A stretch of DNA of 64,000 bases, from positions 1 through 64,000 of the forward strand of contig CBFDBJ010000003.1 of assembly GCA_965603015.1 (NCBI GenBank). The letters run 5' to 3'. The notes under the pieces are model-generated. The model saw nothing but the letters and a program-made list of their open reading frames with translations, ran no database searches and was not told the DNA's origin. Positions 36,389 to 45,265 of the stretch are shown in pieces. This DNA is from JAUWTJ01 sp965603015 (GTDB taxonomy: Bacteria; Pseudomonadota; Alphaproteobacteria; M2410). The translations under genes and the position numbers were made by a program. How positions within the stretch are numbered: position 1 is the first letter of the stretch; the number at the start of each line of letters is the position of its first letter.

Positions 36389-37600
36389 ATGGCACAAGAA
36401 GACGTCAAAAAAGTAGTTCTCGCCTATTCCGGCGGGCTCGATACCTCGATTATCCTGAAATGGCTGCAGGATGAATACAAGTGCGAGGTGGTCACCTTCA
36501 CCGCCGATCTGGGCCAGGGCGAGGAGCTGGAGCCGGCGCGCAAAAAGGCCGAACTGCTCGGCATCAAGGAAATCTATATCGAGGATCTGCGCGAGGAGTT
36601 CGTGCGCGACTATGTCTTCCCGATGTTCCGCGCCAATGCGCTTTACGAAGGGATCTATCTGCTGGGCACCTCGATCGCCCGGCCGCTGATCGCCAAACGC
36701 CAGATCGAGATCGCCCGGGAAACCGGCGCTGACGCCGTGTGTCACGGCGCGACCGGCAAGGGCAACGATCAGATCCGCTTTGAGCTTGGCTATTATGCCC
36801 TCGAGCCTGGCATCAAGGTTATTGCCCCGTGGCGCGAGTGGGACCTCAACTCCCGCACCAAACTGATCGACTATGCTGAAAAGCACCAGATTCTGGTGCC
36901 AAAAGACAAGCGCGGCGAAGCGCCGTTCTCGGTCGACGCCAACCTTCTGCACACCTCGTCGGAAGGCAAGGTTCTGGAAAACCCCGCCGATATCGCGCCG
37001 GAGTATCTTTATCAGCGGTCGGTGTCGCCGGAGGCCGCACCCGACACGCCAACGATCATCGAAATCGGATTTGAGTCAGGTGACGCCGTCTCCATAGATG
37101 GCAAGACGCTCTCTCCGGCGCAGCTCCTCACCAGACTCAACGAACTGGGCGGGGCCAACGGTATCGGCCGCATCGATATTGTGGAAAATCGCTTCGTTGG
37201 CATGAAGTCCCGCGGCGTCTATGAGACCCCCGGCGGGACCATTCTTCTTGCCGCGCACCGGGGCATCGAGACCCTCACCCTCGACCGCGGCGCAGCTCAC
37301 CTGAAAGACGAAATCATGCCGCGCTATGCAGAGCTGATCTACAACGGGTTCTGGTTTGCGCCGGAACGCGAAATGCTCCAGGCGTTGATCGACAAGTCCC
37401 AGGAGCACGTCACCGGCAGCGTCACCGTCAAGCTTTACAAGGGCAACGTGGATGTGATTGCACGCACGTCGCCCAATTCTCTGTACTCGGAAGAGCATGT
37501 CACGTTTGAAGAAGACACCGTCTACGACCAGCGCGATGCGGAAGGGTTCATCAAATTGAACGCTCTCAGACTGCGCCTTGCCGCGAAGCGGAATCGTTAA
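36389..37600 (+). CDS. argG: Argininosuccinate synthase
   Basis: Condenses citrulline and aspartate with ATP in arginine biosynthesis. The 403-residue protein has the P-loop-like AYSGGLDTSIILKWL, GNDQIRFELGYYAL, APWREWDLNSRTK and GEAPFSVDANLLHTSSEGKVLE-type motifs of the family. It is monocistronic as far as can be seen. A short hairpin without a T-run follows its stop. Confidence 0.98.
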   Translation: MAQEDVKKVVLAYSGGLDTSIILKWLQDEYKCEVVTFTADLGQGEELEPARKKAELLGIKEIYIEDLREEFVRDYVFPMFRANALYEGIYLLGTSIARPLIAKRQIEIARETGADAVCHGATGKGNDQIRFELGYYALEPGIKVIAPWREWDLNSRTKLIDYAEKHQILVPKDKRGEAPFSVDANLLHTSSEGKVLENPADIAPEYLYQRSVSPEAAPDTPTIIEIGFESGDAVSIDGKTLSPAQLLTRLNELGGANGIGRIDIVENRFVGMKSRGVYETPGGTILLAAHRGIETLTLDRGAAHLKDEIMPRYAELIYNGFWFAPEREMLQALIDKSQEHVTGSVTVKLYKGNVDVIARTSPNSLYSEEHVTFEEDTVYDQRDAEGFIKLNALRLRLAAKRNR

Positions 37601-37602
37601 CC

Positions 37603-37618
37603 ATGGGCTTGCGCCCAT
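37603..37618 (+). terminator. Short stem-loop after argG
   Basis: ATGGGC (37603-37608) pairs with GCCCAT (37613-37618) around a TTGC loop, three bases after the argG stop. There is no T-run, so termination is uncertain. Confidence 0.3.
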
Positions 37619-37718
37619 AGCCTTTCAAAGTTGTTGATGTTGCGACCAAATGTCGCTACCTTTCACCTCATCATCCGGGGCCATTTACGGCCGCTTCGGG
37701 GTGCAAGGGAGTTGACGT

Positions 37719-39617
37719 GTGAGGGGCGAGCCAATCTCGGATGTTGCGGTGAAACCGCTGTCCATACGGCGCACCATACGGCTCGCCTTGGCGGCCTATG
37801 TCTCCTTCATCATTACGGTTTTCGCAATCCTGCTGTTTGGCGTCAGGTACGCGCCGTTGACCTCGCTTGCGATTTTTGGTTGCGTGCTTGTTGCCGCGTC
37901 GCTGACGCTCTCCTGGTTCGTGCTCTACACCTTTCGCCAGCCCGTCCGGGAACTCCTTGAGCGCTCTCGTGGCCTGTCCGAAGCCGGAGAGCCGGAAAAT
38001 CCCGGCGGCGGAGACTTCCATCATCTGGCCAGCGCCTTCGATGAGATTTCAGGCCGTCTTGTTGACACCCGGGAAACTCTGGTCAAGGAAGAGAGCCGCA
38101 CGCGCGCTCTTCTGGAAAACACGGTCGATGCCATTGTGTCAACCGATGCCGGCGGCGCCATCCTGACCGCTAATGCCGCGACCAAAAAGCTCTTTGGTCA
38201 TGACCCTGACAATCTGATCGGCATGAATGTCCGCACACTGGCGGGCGGCATGGACCGCCTCCATCATGATCAGTATATACAAAGTCATCTGGAGAGCGGC
38301 GAAAAGCGGATCATCGGGCGGCCGCGTGAAGTCCTTGGTCAACGTGCTGACGGGACGACCTTTCCGGTCGATCTGTCGGTTGCCCGCATGCAGATCGAAG
38401 GCGAGGTTATCTTCATCGGCGTGATGCGGGACCTGACCGACCGTGTCGCCCTTGAAGAACAGTTGCGCCAGGCGCAAAAAATGGAAGCGGTCGGGCAACT
38501 GACCGGCGGCGTGGCGCACGACTTTAACAATCTTCTGGCCGTGGTTCAGGGTAACCTGGAAATGCTGCGCAGCGATATGCAGAGCGATGGCCCGCTCAAT
38601 CGCGAGGAACTTCTCGAGCTGTGCACCGAATCCCTGCATGCCGCAAAGCGCGGTGCTGACCTGACACAGGGCCTGCTCGCGTTCTCGCGCAAGCAGACGC
38701 TCAAGCCCGAACTCTTCGATGTCAATGAAGCCATCGACCGCATGGAAAACCTTCTGCGCCGCACACTGGGCGAGACGATCGACCTCAAAATTGCAAAGAA
38801 GGTGGGCGGCTGGCAGGTCAAGGCAGATCCGGCGCAGCTTGAAAGTGCGATCCTCAACCTTGCCGTCAATGCCAATGACGCCATGGGTCATGTCGGCACG
38901 TTGACGATTGAGACAACTGACACGACCCTTGATGAACATTACGCCGCGACCCACGAAGAGGTCGAACCGGGTGAGTATGTTCTTATCGCGGTCAGCGACA
39001 ACGGACCGGGCATATCAGAAACGGTTCTCAAACGGGTGCTTGAGCCCTTCTTCACGACCAAGGAAGTTGGCGAGGGCAGCGGCCTTGGCCTTTCCATGAT
39101 CTATGGCTATGCCAAACAATCGCGCGGTCACCTCAGTATTTATAGCGAAGAAGGCGTTGGAACGACGGTCAAGCTCTACCTGCCGCGATCATTGTCGAAG
39201 AACGAGGCCGCTGCAGAATTTGAAGCCGGGGAAGCCAATGTAGACGGCAGCGAGGTTATCCTGGTGGTCGAGGATGACGAGGCGCTGCGCCGCACGGTCA
39301 CGCGCATCCTGAAGCGAAAGGGATATGAGGTTCTGGTCGCCCAAGACGGGCCCGACGCGCTCCTCCAGCTGGATACCGCCGACCATATTGACCTCATTTT
39401 GTCAGACGTCATCCTGCCCGGCGGCATGACCGGCCCCGCGCTTATAGCAGAGGCTCAAAGAACGCACAGCGGGATCAAGACCATCCTTATGTCAGGCTAT
39501 ACCAAGGAAGCCATCATGCACCGCGGCGACATCTCCGAAGATGTCCGCCTGATCCACAAACCGTTCTCGCCGCAGGACCTGGGCGTCGCTCTGAGGGAAA
39601 TTTTGGGGGAGCGGTGA
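37719..39617 (+). CDS. Hybrid sensor histidine kinase with PAS and C-terminal receiver
   Basis: A 632-residue inner-membrane signalling protein from a GTG with AGGGAG upstream. Two membrane segments (about residues 21-41 and 48-70) with a very short periplasmic loop imply membrane or cytosolic sensing. A HAMP-like linker follows, a PAS domain (about 125-240), HisKA with phospho-His267 in GGVAHDFNNLLAV, HATPase (NLAVNANDAM, DNGPGISE, GSGLGLSMIYG), and a receiver with acceptor Asp563 in DLILSDVILPGG. The architecture is CckA-like in outline, but no specific CckA evidence is claimed. There is no response-regulator gene next to it. Confidence 0.92.
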   Translation: MRGEPISDVAVKPLSIRRTIRLALAAYVSFIITVFAILLFGVRYAPLTSLAIFGCVLVAASLTLSWFVLYTFRQPVRELLERSRGLSEAGEPENPGGGDFHHLASAFDEISGRLVDTRETLVKEESRTRALLENTVDAIVSTDAGGAILTANAATKKLFGHDPDNLIGMNVRTLAGGMDRLHHDQYIQSHLESGEKRIIGRPREVLGQRADGTTFPVDLSVARMQIEGEVIFIGVMRDLTDRVALEEQLRQAQKMEAVGQLTGGVAHDFNNLLAVVQGNLEMLRSDMQSDGPLNREELLELCTESLHAAKRGADLTQGLLAFSRKQTLKPELFDVNEAIDRMENLLRRTLGETIDLKIAKKVGGWQVKADPAQLESAILNLAVNANDAMGHVGTLTIETTDTTLDEHYAATHEEVEPGEYVLIAVSDNGPGISETVLKRVLEPFFTTKEVGEGSGLGLSMIYGYAKQSRGHLSIYSEEGVGTTVKLYLPRSLSKNEAAAEFEAGEANVDGSEVILVVEDDEALRRTVTRILKRKGYEVLVAQDGPDALLQLDTADHIDLILSDVILPGGMTGPALIAEAQRTHSGIKTILMSGYTKEAIMHRGDISEDVRLIHKPFSPQDLGVALREILGER

Positions 39618-39688
39618 TTTTTGCAATGTGTCGCCCTGAAGCACTGTCTTCTGCGGCCAAATATCAACCGATGGAGACTTGGGGGCCG

Positions 39689-41143
39689 TCAGGCCTCTCC
39701 TAACGGGGCTGCATCTCCCAGAATCGTCCTGAGTTCCTTGTGTGGATTTGGATCGGTTTGCACCGTCGCCTGGATATATGACAAGACCGATGTGGGCCAG
39801 ACGTGAACTTTGATGTTGCCTGCCTTGATTGTACCATAGTGGGTTCTTGAGGACATGATGGCGCTCTTCAGCCGATGTTTTTTGGCGAATGATATGAGGG
39901 GCTTCAGCACGTCGCCATTACGAGCCATTCGGTCGCTCCACTTTATCTCATAGATCCGTCTGGGCTTTTGCGTCCCTGGATGGAGCACGACAAAATCCAC
40001 CTCCCCTGTATCCCAATGGGCATAAACGGGCTCTTCACCGAAGCTTCCCGGACGCCATTGCGCAAGAAATGCTGTCTCTATAACAAGCCCTACGTCCTGA
40101 TCGTCCGGCGCCGAAAACCCAAACATCGCAGATCGAAGAGACGGGTTTGTTAGATAGACTTTGAACCGTGAAGCTCTCTTGAACCTCTTCGCACTTCGGT
40201 CGATCTTGTATAGGCGCCGCACGAGGAAGGCGGCCTCAAGATAGGTGAAGAACTTCTCTATTGTCGGCGCCGTCAAGCCTGTCGACTGAGCCAATTCGCC
40301 GGGGCTGATTTCCTGACCGGAATTAAAGGCTATAACCCTGAAGAACTGAGCAAGATCTCTGAAGTCGGCAATTCCATATATATTCGGGAGATCTCTGGAA
40401 AGAGCCTTTTCAATTATATCTCCACCGACGAACTTCGATATTTGGTCCGATGTCAAATCGCCTATCGCCATTTCGGGAAATCCCCCGAAGTTGATATACT
40501 GAAAGAACAGTTCGTTGAACTCTTCTACCCTCGATTCAATATCAGACGTTCGGTCTACAAGACCCGCCGCATCACCAATCCGCAGATCAACAAACTCCTT
40601 GAAATTCATTGGCGGCAGTAGAAAGTCGGAGAACCGACCCGCACCGGACTCGGCACTTTGGGCTCGCAGCGCCGCCGCAGCGGAACCTGATGCTATAAAC
40701 TTGCCTTTGGGTCTTCGGTCGACAAGAGACTTCAGATGAATTTCCCAATTCGTCAAATACTGAATTTCATCAAAGAACACGAAGTACTCTTCATCGTCGG
40801 CAATGTTATTTGCTTCCAGAAAACACGCTACGAGACGCTCCAAAGGCAACCCCAGAAAGACCGGGTCATCCAGCGAGCAATACAGTATCTTCGATGCCTC
40901 GATATCCCTTGCGATAAATTGTTCGATCACCTGGTGCAAAAGGACGGTTTTACCAACCCGTCGCGGGCCCATGAGCAAAACTGCCCGTCGAATGGCCCGC
41001 TGGCTGGCCTGCTCAAACAGGGGCGAAAAATAGTGCCGGCGATAGCTCTGTTCAGCCCGATAGTCTTTCTTCTTTTCCCACCAGGGATTGTCGGATTGAA
41101 ATCTGCCACGGATTTCCTTGTCTGACAGTTCTTTGATCGCCAT
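39689..41143 (-). CDS. DUF4143-type AAA ATPase (lower GC)
   Basis: A 484-residue member of the AAA_14/DUF4143 ATPases. Walker A is GPRRVGKTVLL and Walker B is YFVFFDEIQYL. The C-terminal DUF4143 half includes EISPGELAQSTGLTAPTIEKF, a winged-helix-like part, and a nuclease-fold-like tail WDTGEVDFVV...YEIKWSDR that resembles the PD-(D/E)xK arrangement. The family is widespread and mobile, with no settled function. Codon use and base composition are AT-richer than the flanks, and AT-rich sequence follows upstream. Horizontal transfer is likely. Confidence 0.85.
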   Translation of the reverse strand: MAIKELSDKEIRGRFQSDNPWWEKKKDYRAEQSYRRHYFSPLFEQASQRAIRRAVLLMGPRRVGKTVLLHQVIEQFIARDIEASKILYCSLDDPVFLGLPLERLVACFLEANNIADDEEYFVFFDEIQYLTNWEIHLKSLVDRRPKGKFIASGSAAAALRAQSAESGAGRFSDFLLPPMNFKEFVDLRIGDAAGLVDRTSDIESRVEEFNELFFQYINFGGFPEMAIGDLTSDQISKFVGGDIIEKALSRDLPNIYGIADFRDLAQFFRVIAFNSGQEISPGELAQSTGLTAPTIEKFFTYLEAAFLVRRLYKIDRSAKRFKRASRFKVYLTNPSLRSAMFGFSAPDDQDVGLVIETAFLAQWRPGSFGEEPVYAHWDTGEVDFVVLHPGTQKPRRIYEIKWSDRMARNGDVLKPLISFAKKHRLKSAIMSSRTHYGTIKAGNIKVHVWPTSVLSYIQATVQTDPNPHKELRTILGDAAPLGEA

Positions 41144-41421
41144 GGGCTGAGAACCTTTTGCTCCTTTAACATTAACATCTTTATACTATACCAGTAAATC
41201 TAAATGTCAAATATAATTCAATGGGTTACAGAAGGTGAAAATAAAATACGTATATTAGAAAATGACTGTATCATTATCTACTGTATTTGTATTTTTCTAA
41301 TAACTACAGTATGTTATGGGAATAGATAGTGTAGATCCCGGTTCTTTCTTCACTTGCCGTATGCACAGCTGAGGCAATCCTGTACTGACATCAACTGCAT
41401 CCCTTCATTCCGGCAGGCCGC
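41144..41421. other. AT-rich gap with a 10-bp inverted repeat
   Basis: No gene is seen. TATTAGAAAA (41253-41262) and TTTTCTAATA (41293-41302) are exact inverted copies, and CTGTA/TACAG pairs lie between and beside them. The stretch is much AT-richer than the surroundings and probably marks the edge of the acquired ATPase island as well as its promoter region. Confidence 0.5.
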
Positions 41422-42744
41422 ATGCCCGACTTTCCTTCTGATTTCATATTCGGTGTCTCGACCTCGGCCTATCAGACCGAGGGGGCGGTGCGCACGGGCG
41501 GGCGCGGGGAGAGCGTCTGGGACCGGTTTTGCCACCTGCCGGGCAATATTGCGAACGGCGATCACGGCGATGTGGCGTGCGATCATTATCACCGCTATGG
41601 CGAAGACATCGACCTGATGGCCGAACTCGGTCTTGATGCGTGGCGGTTTTCGATTTCGTGGCCGCGGATTTTTCCAGATGGCTCCGGCGCGATCAACCGC
41701 GAAGGCCTCGATTTTTATGACCGGTTGATCGATACGGCTCTGGAGCGCGGCGTTACGCCGTGGGCCTGTTACTATCATTTCGACCTGCCACAGAAGCTTC
41801 ACATTAAAGGCGGCTGGGCGGTACGCGATGTGGCCTATTGGTATGCTGATTATGTCGGCGAGATGGGCGCGCGGATTGCCGACCGGGTGAAAAACCACAT
41901 TCTGATGAACGAGCCGTCGACCAGTGCCGCCCTGACCACCCTGCATGGTACGCGGCACCGGGACCTTACGCCCGCTGATATGCATCATGCAGCGATGCAC
42001 CATCTCAACCTTGCCACGGGTCTGGGAGCCGAAGCGCTGCGCAGCCTGAAGCACGAACTGCGCATCGGTACCGCCATCGAGGCGCCGTGGATCCAGCCGG
42101 CGCGGCAAGAGGAGGAAGACTTTGCGGCCTGCGAAAAGGCGAGAGACTGGCATGAGCGGGCGTTTCTTGATCCGCTGCTGCACGGCAGCTACCCCGAAGC
42201 GATCTATGAGCGCCTGCTGCCGTTCATCCACGACGGCGACCTGGGCAAGACGCTGTGCGCTCTCGATTTTCTCGGGCTCAATCACTCTTCGCGCAAGCGC
42301 ATCCGGGCGGCGGATAACAGCCGTGGGTACCGCGACGCCGGGCCACCGGACGGCGCGCCGTTGACCGAGACGGGGCTCGAGGTCTGGCCCGCCGGGATCG
42401 GCAAACTGGCGGCGCACATGAGCCAGGCCTGTCCCGGGCTTGATCTTTACATCACCGCAAACGGCGCCGCCTTTGCCGACAAGCCTGAACTCAATGGCTA
42501 TGTCGAAGACCCCGGCCGGATCTCCTATCTGGCTGAAAACCTCAACGCCTGCCTTGAGGCCATGGACAAGGGCGCAAGGTTGAAAGGCTATTTCGCGTGG
42601 TCCCTCACCGACAGTTTCGAGTGGACCCGGGGCTATGCACCGCGCTTCGGGCTCGTGCGAGTTGACTATGGGACGCAGGCCCGCACGCCCAAGGCCTCTT
42701 ACAACTGGTACCGCGATGTGGTTCAATCGCGGCGCCTCAAATAG
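41422..42744 (+). CDS. GH1 family glycosidase-like protein lacking the nucleophile Glu
   Basis: A 440-residue GH1 TIM barrel. It has the N-terminal FIFGVSTSAYQTEGA, WRFSISWPRIFP, the acid/base Glu164 in NEP, and the C-terminal WSLTDSFEWTRGYAPRFGL motif. The nucleophile motif ITENG is instead ITANG with Ala346 (GCA at 42457-42459). The usual NYYT motif near residue 287 reads Asn-His-Ser-Ser, so the Tyr that contacts the nucleophile is also gone. Normal hydrolysis by the retaining mechanism is not expected. It might bind sugar, act as a transferase/glycosynthase-like enzyme, or be inactive. It is 13 bases upstream of the pyrophosphatase gene, in one operon. Confidence 0.9.
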   Translation: MPDFPSDFIFGVSTSAYQTEGAVRTGGRGESVWDRFCHLPGNIANGDHGDVACDHYHRYGEDIDLMAELGLDAWRFSISWPRIFPDGSGAINREGLDFYDRLIDTALERGVTPWACYYHFDLPQKLHIKGGWAVRDVAYWYADYVGEMGARIADRVKNHILMNEPSTSAALTTLHGTRHRDLTPADMHHAAMHHLNLATGLGAEALRSLKHELRIGTAIEAPWIQPARQEEEDFAACEKARDWHERAFLDPLLHGSYPEAIYERLLPFIHDGDLGKTLCALDFLGLNHSSRKRIRAADNSRGYRDAGPPDGAPLTETGLEVWPAGIGKLAAHMSQACPGLDLYITANGAAFADKPELNGYVEDPGRISYLAENLNACLEAMDKGARLKGYFAWSLTDSFEWTRGYAPRFGLVRVDYGTQARTPKASYNWYRDVVQSRRLK

Positions 42745-42757
42745 AAAGAGCCGCACC

Positions 42758-43285
42758 ATGGACATGTCAAAAATCCCCGTTGGAGCCAACCCGCCGGAAG
42801 AAGTGAATGTGATGATCGAAGTGCCGCTTGGCGGCGCGCCGGTGAAATATGAGCTGGAAAAGGAAAGCGGTGCGATCTTCGTTGACCGCTTCCTGCACAC
42901 CGCGATGTTCTATCCGTGCAACTATGGCTTCATTCCCCATACGCTGGCCGCCGATGGCGACCCGGTCGATGTGCTGGTCGCGGGGCCAACGCCGGTCATC
43001 CCCGGCGCCATCATCAGGTCGCGCCCTGTGGGCATGCTGGTGATGGAAGACGAAGCGGGGATGGACGAGAAGGTTATCGCGGTCCCGGCCGATGCGCTGC
43101 ATCCCTATTATTCCAACATTCAGTCCTACAAGGATCTGCGGCAGATCCTGCTCGATCAAATCTCCCACTTCTTTGCCCACTACAAGGACCTTGAACCGGG
43201 CAAGTGGGTCAAGCTGACCGGCTGGGAAGACGCCGACGCGACCCGTGCGATGATCCTGGCCTCGATTGAGCAGGCGAAAGACTGA
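42758..43285 (+). CDS. ppa: Inorganic pyrophosphatase (family I)
   Basis: Hydrolyses pyrophosphate and pulls biosynthetic reactions forward. From the ATG at 42758 it has 175 residues, the standard soluble length. The acidic site is seen in YPCNYGFIPHTLAADGDPVDVLV, with further metal ligands in the DPVDVLV stretch. The longer frame extends back into the GH1 gene and is rejected. It is sandwiched between the GH1 and GH20 genes with 13- and 6-base gaps, an unusual setting for a housekeeping gene. Confidence 0.95.
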   Translation: MDMSKIPVGANPPEEVNVMIEVPLGGAPVKYELEKESGAIFVDRFLHTAMFYPCNYGFIPHTLAADGDPVDVLVAGPTPVIPGAIIRSRPVGMLVMEDEAGMDEKVIAVPADALHPYYSNIQSYKDLRQILLDQISHFFAHYKDLEPGKWVKLTGWEDADATRAMILASIEQAKD

Positions 43286-43291
43286 CGCCCT

Positions 43292-45265
43292 ATGGATACG
43301 GTCTTGCTTCCTGTTCCCTGTGATATTCAATGGAAAGATGGCTGTTTACCGTTTCCGGCTCATGGCGTTCCCGACACGCCAGAGCTGGGGGAGTTGATAA
43401 CAAGCTGGCTGTCGGATTGCGGAGATCTCTTTCAAATCGACACAAGGCCGCAAGCAGGAGAAATCCCATCATCGCGCCTTGTTCTTTCCTGCCCTGCACC
43501 GGAAGAAACCCTCCCGTCATTTGAGGATGACGCTTCCTACGCGCTGGACATTGATGGCGAAGGCATCCGTCTGTCCGCCCCGACACGGACAGGCATCTTC
43601 TACGGGTTTCAGACCCTGCTTCAACTGGTCAAACAGCAAGACGGCGGGTTGGTCTTCCCGCACTGTTCCATTCGCGATACGCCGCGCTTTGCCTGGCGCG
43701 GATTGATGCTCGATGTTTCGCGCCACTTCATGCCGCTCGATCTTGTGAAGCGCATGATTGATGGCATGAGCAAAGTGAAGCTGAACGTGCTGCATCTCGG
43801 GCTTTCCAACAATCAGGGCTTCAGGGTTGAAAGCAAAAACTTCCCGCGCCTGCACACCGTCGCATCAAACGGCGCGTTCTACACTCAGGATGAAATTCGC
43901 GAGCTTGTTGATTTTGCCGCCAAACGGCGCGTGCGCATCGTGCCGGAGTTCAACATGCCGGGCCATTCGACTTGCTTCACCCTCGCCTACCACGAGCTTG
44001 CGACGGGCAAACCGCCAACACAGCTGCGCAAGACCTCAGGCGTCTTTGACGACGAAATGAACCCGGCGTCGGCGCACATGGACCGCTTCCTTGAGGGCTT
44101 TATCGGCGAGATGGCCGCACTCTTCCCCGACCCGTACTGGCATTTCGGCGGCGACGAGGTGACCGGCAAGGCCTGGGATGCGGACGACGGGGTGCAGGCC
44201 TTCATGAAAGCCAATGGTCTGGCAGACAACAGGGCGCTGCAGGCGCATTTTACGGCCCGGGTTTTGAGGGAATTGAACAAACATGGCAAGAAGGCCATCG
44301 GCTGGGAAGAGGTTGCCGAAGGTTCGCCACCAAAAGACACAATTATTCAGCCGTGGATGACACCGGCCTCCAACGATATCTTCGAGGGCTACCCGCTCAT
44401 CGTTTCGACAAGCTATTATCTTGATCATTTTCTGCGAGCCGAGGACTACACCACCATTGATCCGGAGCCGGACGATAGCACCCGCACTGTGATCGGCGCG
44501 GAAGCCTGCGTCTGGAGCGAGGTGATGAACGCCGACAATGTCGAGGCGATTATCTGGCCCGGCGCACTCGCGCTGGCCGAGCGCTTCTGGTCGCCGCAGG
44601 GCACTTCCGATGTGCCCGGCAAGACATCGGCGTGGCCGCGGATCATGGCAGCGCAAGACCGGATGGAGAAGCTTGACTGCGCTGACCTTGACGCGCCGAA
44701 GCGGCTGGCGGAGCGGCTTTGCGGCGGCACTGTCCCGCCGTCTGTTGCGCTCCTGCGGGACTATACCGCGCCGCTGGTCTACTATTTTGTAATCAACCGG
44801 GCAAAAGCGCCGCACGATGTCACCGCGCCATTTTCGCGGTTGATTGAAACATTGCTGCCCGAGACAGACGCCATGCACAGGTTTGAAGCACTGGTTGATG
44901 CGGCGCTGGCAGGCGACAGAGCCTCTCTTATTGTTGAATTGAACCGTCTTGCCGGGCTCAGGGACGCCTTTCGCTCAGAAACCGCGCGGCTCCCGGGTCT
45001 GCAGGAAAATCAACCACTGGCGGATGCACTAAGTGATATTGGAAAGTCCTGCCTTGAGGTGCTGGAAGGCCGTCCTGCCAGCCACGATCTGCCGCTCGAT
45101 GCCCTGATGCCGCCCGCATCAAACGACCTTACCGGTGTGCTTCAGGCGGTGGCGAGACGACGCAAGGCAGACCTTCCCGTGCTGCTGAAGGAAACGAACA
45201 TTGCAATTCTTCCGGCGCTTCGACGAGTGCTTGAGAGCGCGGATCCCGGCGCGACACCATGTTGA
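43292..45265 (+). CDS. GH20 family beta-N-acetylhexosaminidase-like protein
   Basis: A 657-residue protein with an N-terminal GH20b-like domain (to about residue 125) and the GH20 barrel. The general acid pair Asp288-Glu289 is present in HFGGDEV. But the usual DDQ (or ENQ) motif is NNQ at 173-174 (LSNNQGFRVES), the preceding HLHL is HLGL, and the PEFDMPGH motif is PEFNMPGH with Asn221. The loss of these acidic residues may weaken or shift substrate-assisted catalysis. No signal peptide is visible. It follows ppa by six bases. Its 3' end overlaps the convergent protease gene by 137 bases. Confidence 0.88.
   Translation: MDTVLLPVPCDIQWKDGCLPFPAHGVPDTPELGELITSWLSDCGDLFQIDTRPQAGEIPSSRLVLSCPAPEETLPSFEDDASYALDIDGEGIRLSAPTRTGIFYGFQTLLQLVKQQDGGLVFPHCSIRDTPRFAWRGLMLDVSRHFMPLDLVKRMIDGMSKVKLNVLHLGLSNNQGFRVESKNFPRLHTVASNGAFYTQDEIRELVDFAAKRRVRIVPEFNMPGHSTCFTLAYHELATGKPPTQLRKTSGVFDDEMNPASAHMDRFLEGFIGEMAALFPDPYWHFGGDEVTGKAWDADDGVQAFMKANGLADNRALQAHFTARVLRELNKHGKKAIGWEEVAEGSPPKDTIIQPWMTPASNDIFEGYPLIVSTSYYLDHFLRAEDYTTIDPEPDDSTRTVIGAEACVWSEVMNADNVEAIIWPGALALAERFWSPQGTSDVPGKTSAWPRIMAAQDRMEKLDCADLDAPKRLAERLCGGTVPPSVALLRDYTAPLVYYFVINRAKAPHDVTAPFSRLIETLLPETDAMHRFEALVDAALAGDRASLIVELNRLAGLRDAFRSETARLPGLQENQPLADALSDIGKSCLEVLEGRPASHDLPLDALMPPASNDLTGVLQAVARRRKADLPVLLKETNIAILPALRRVLESADPGATPC

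Noticed and set aside
42635..42757. Upstream extension of the pyrophosphatase frame
   Set aside because: It lies inside the GH1 3' end and has no family similarity; the ATG at 42758 gives the normal length.
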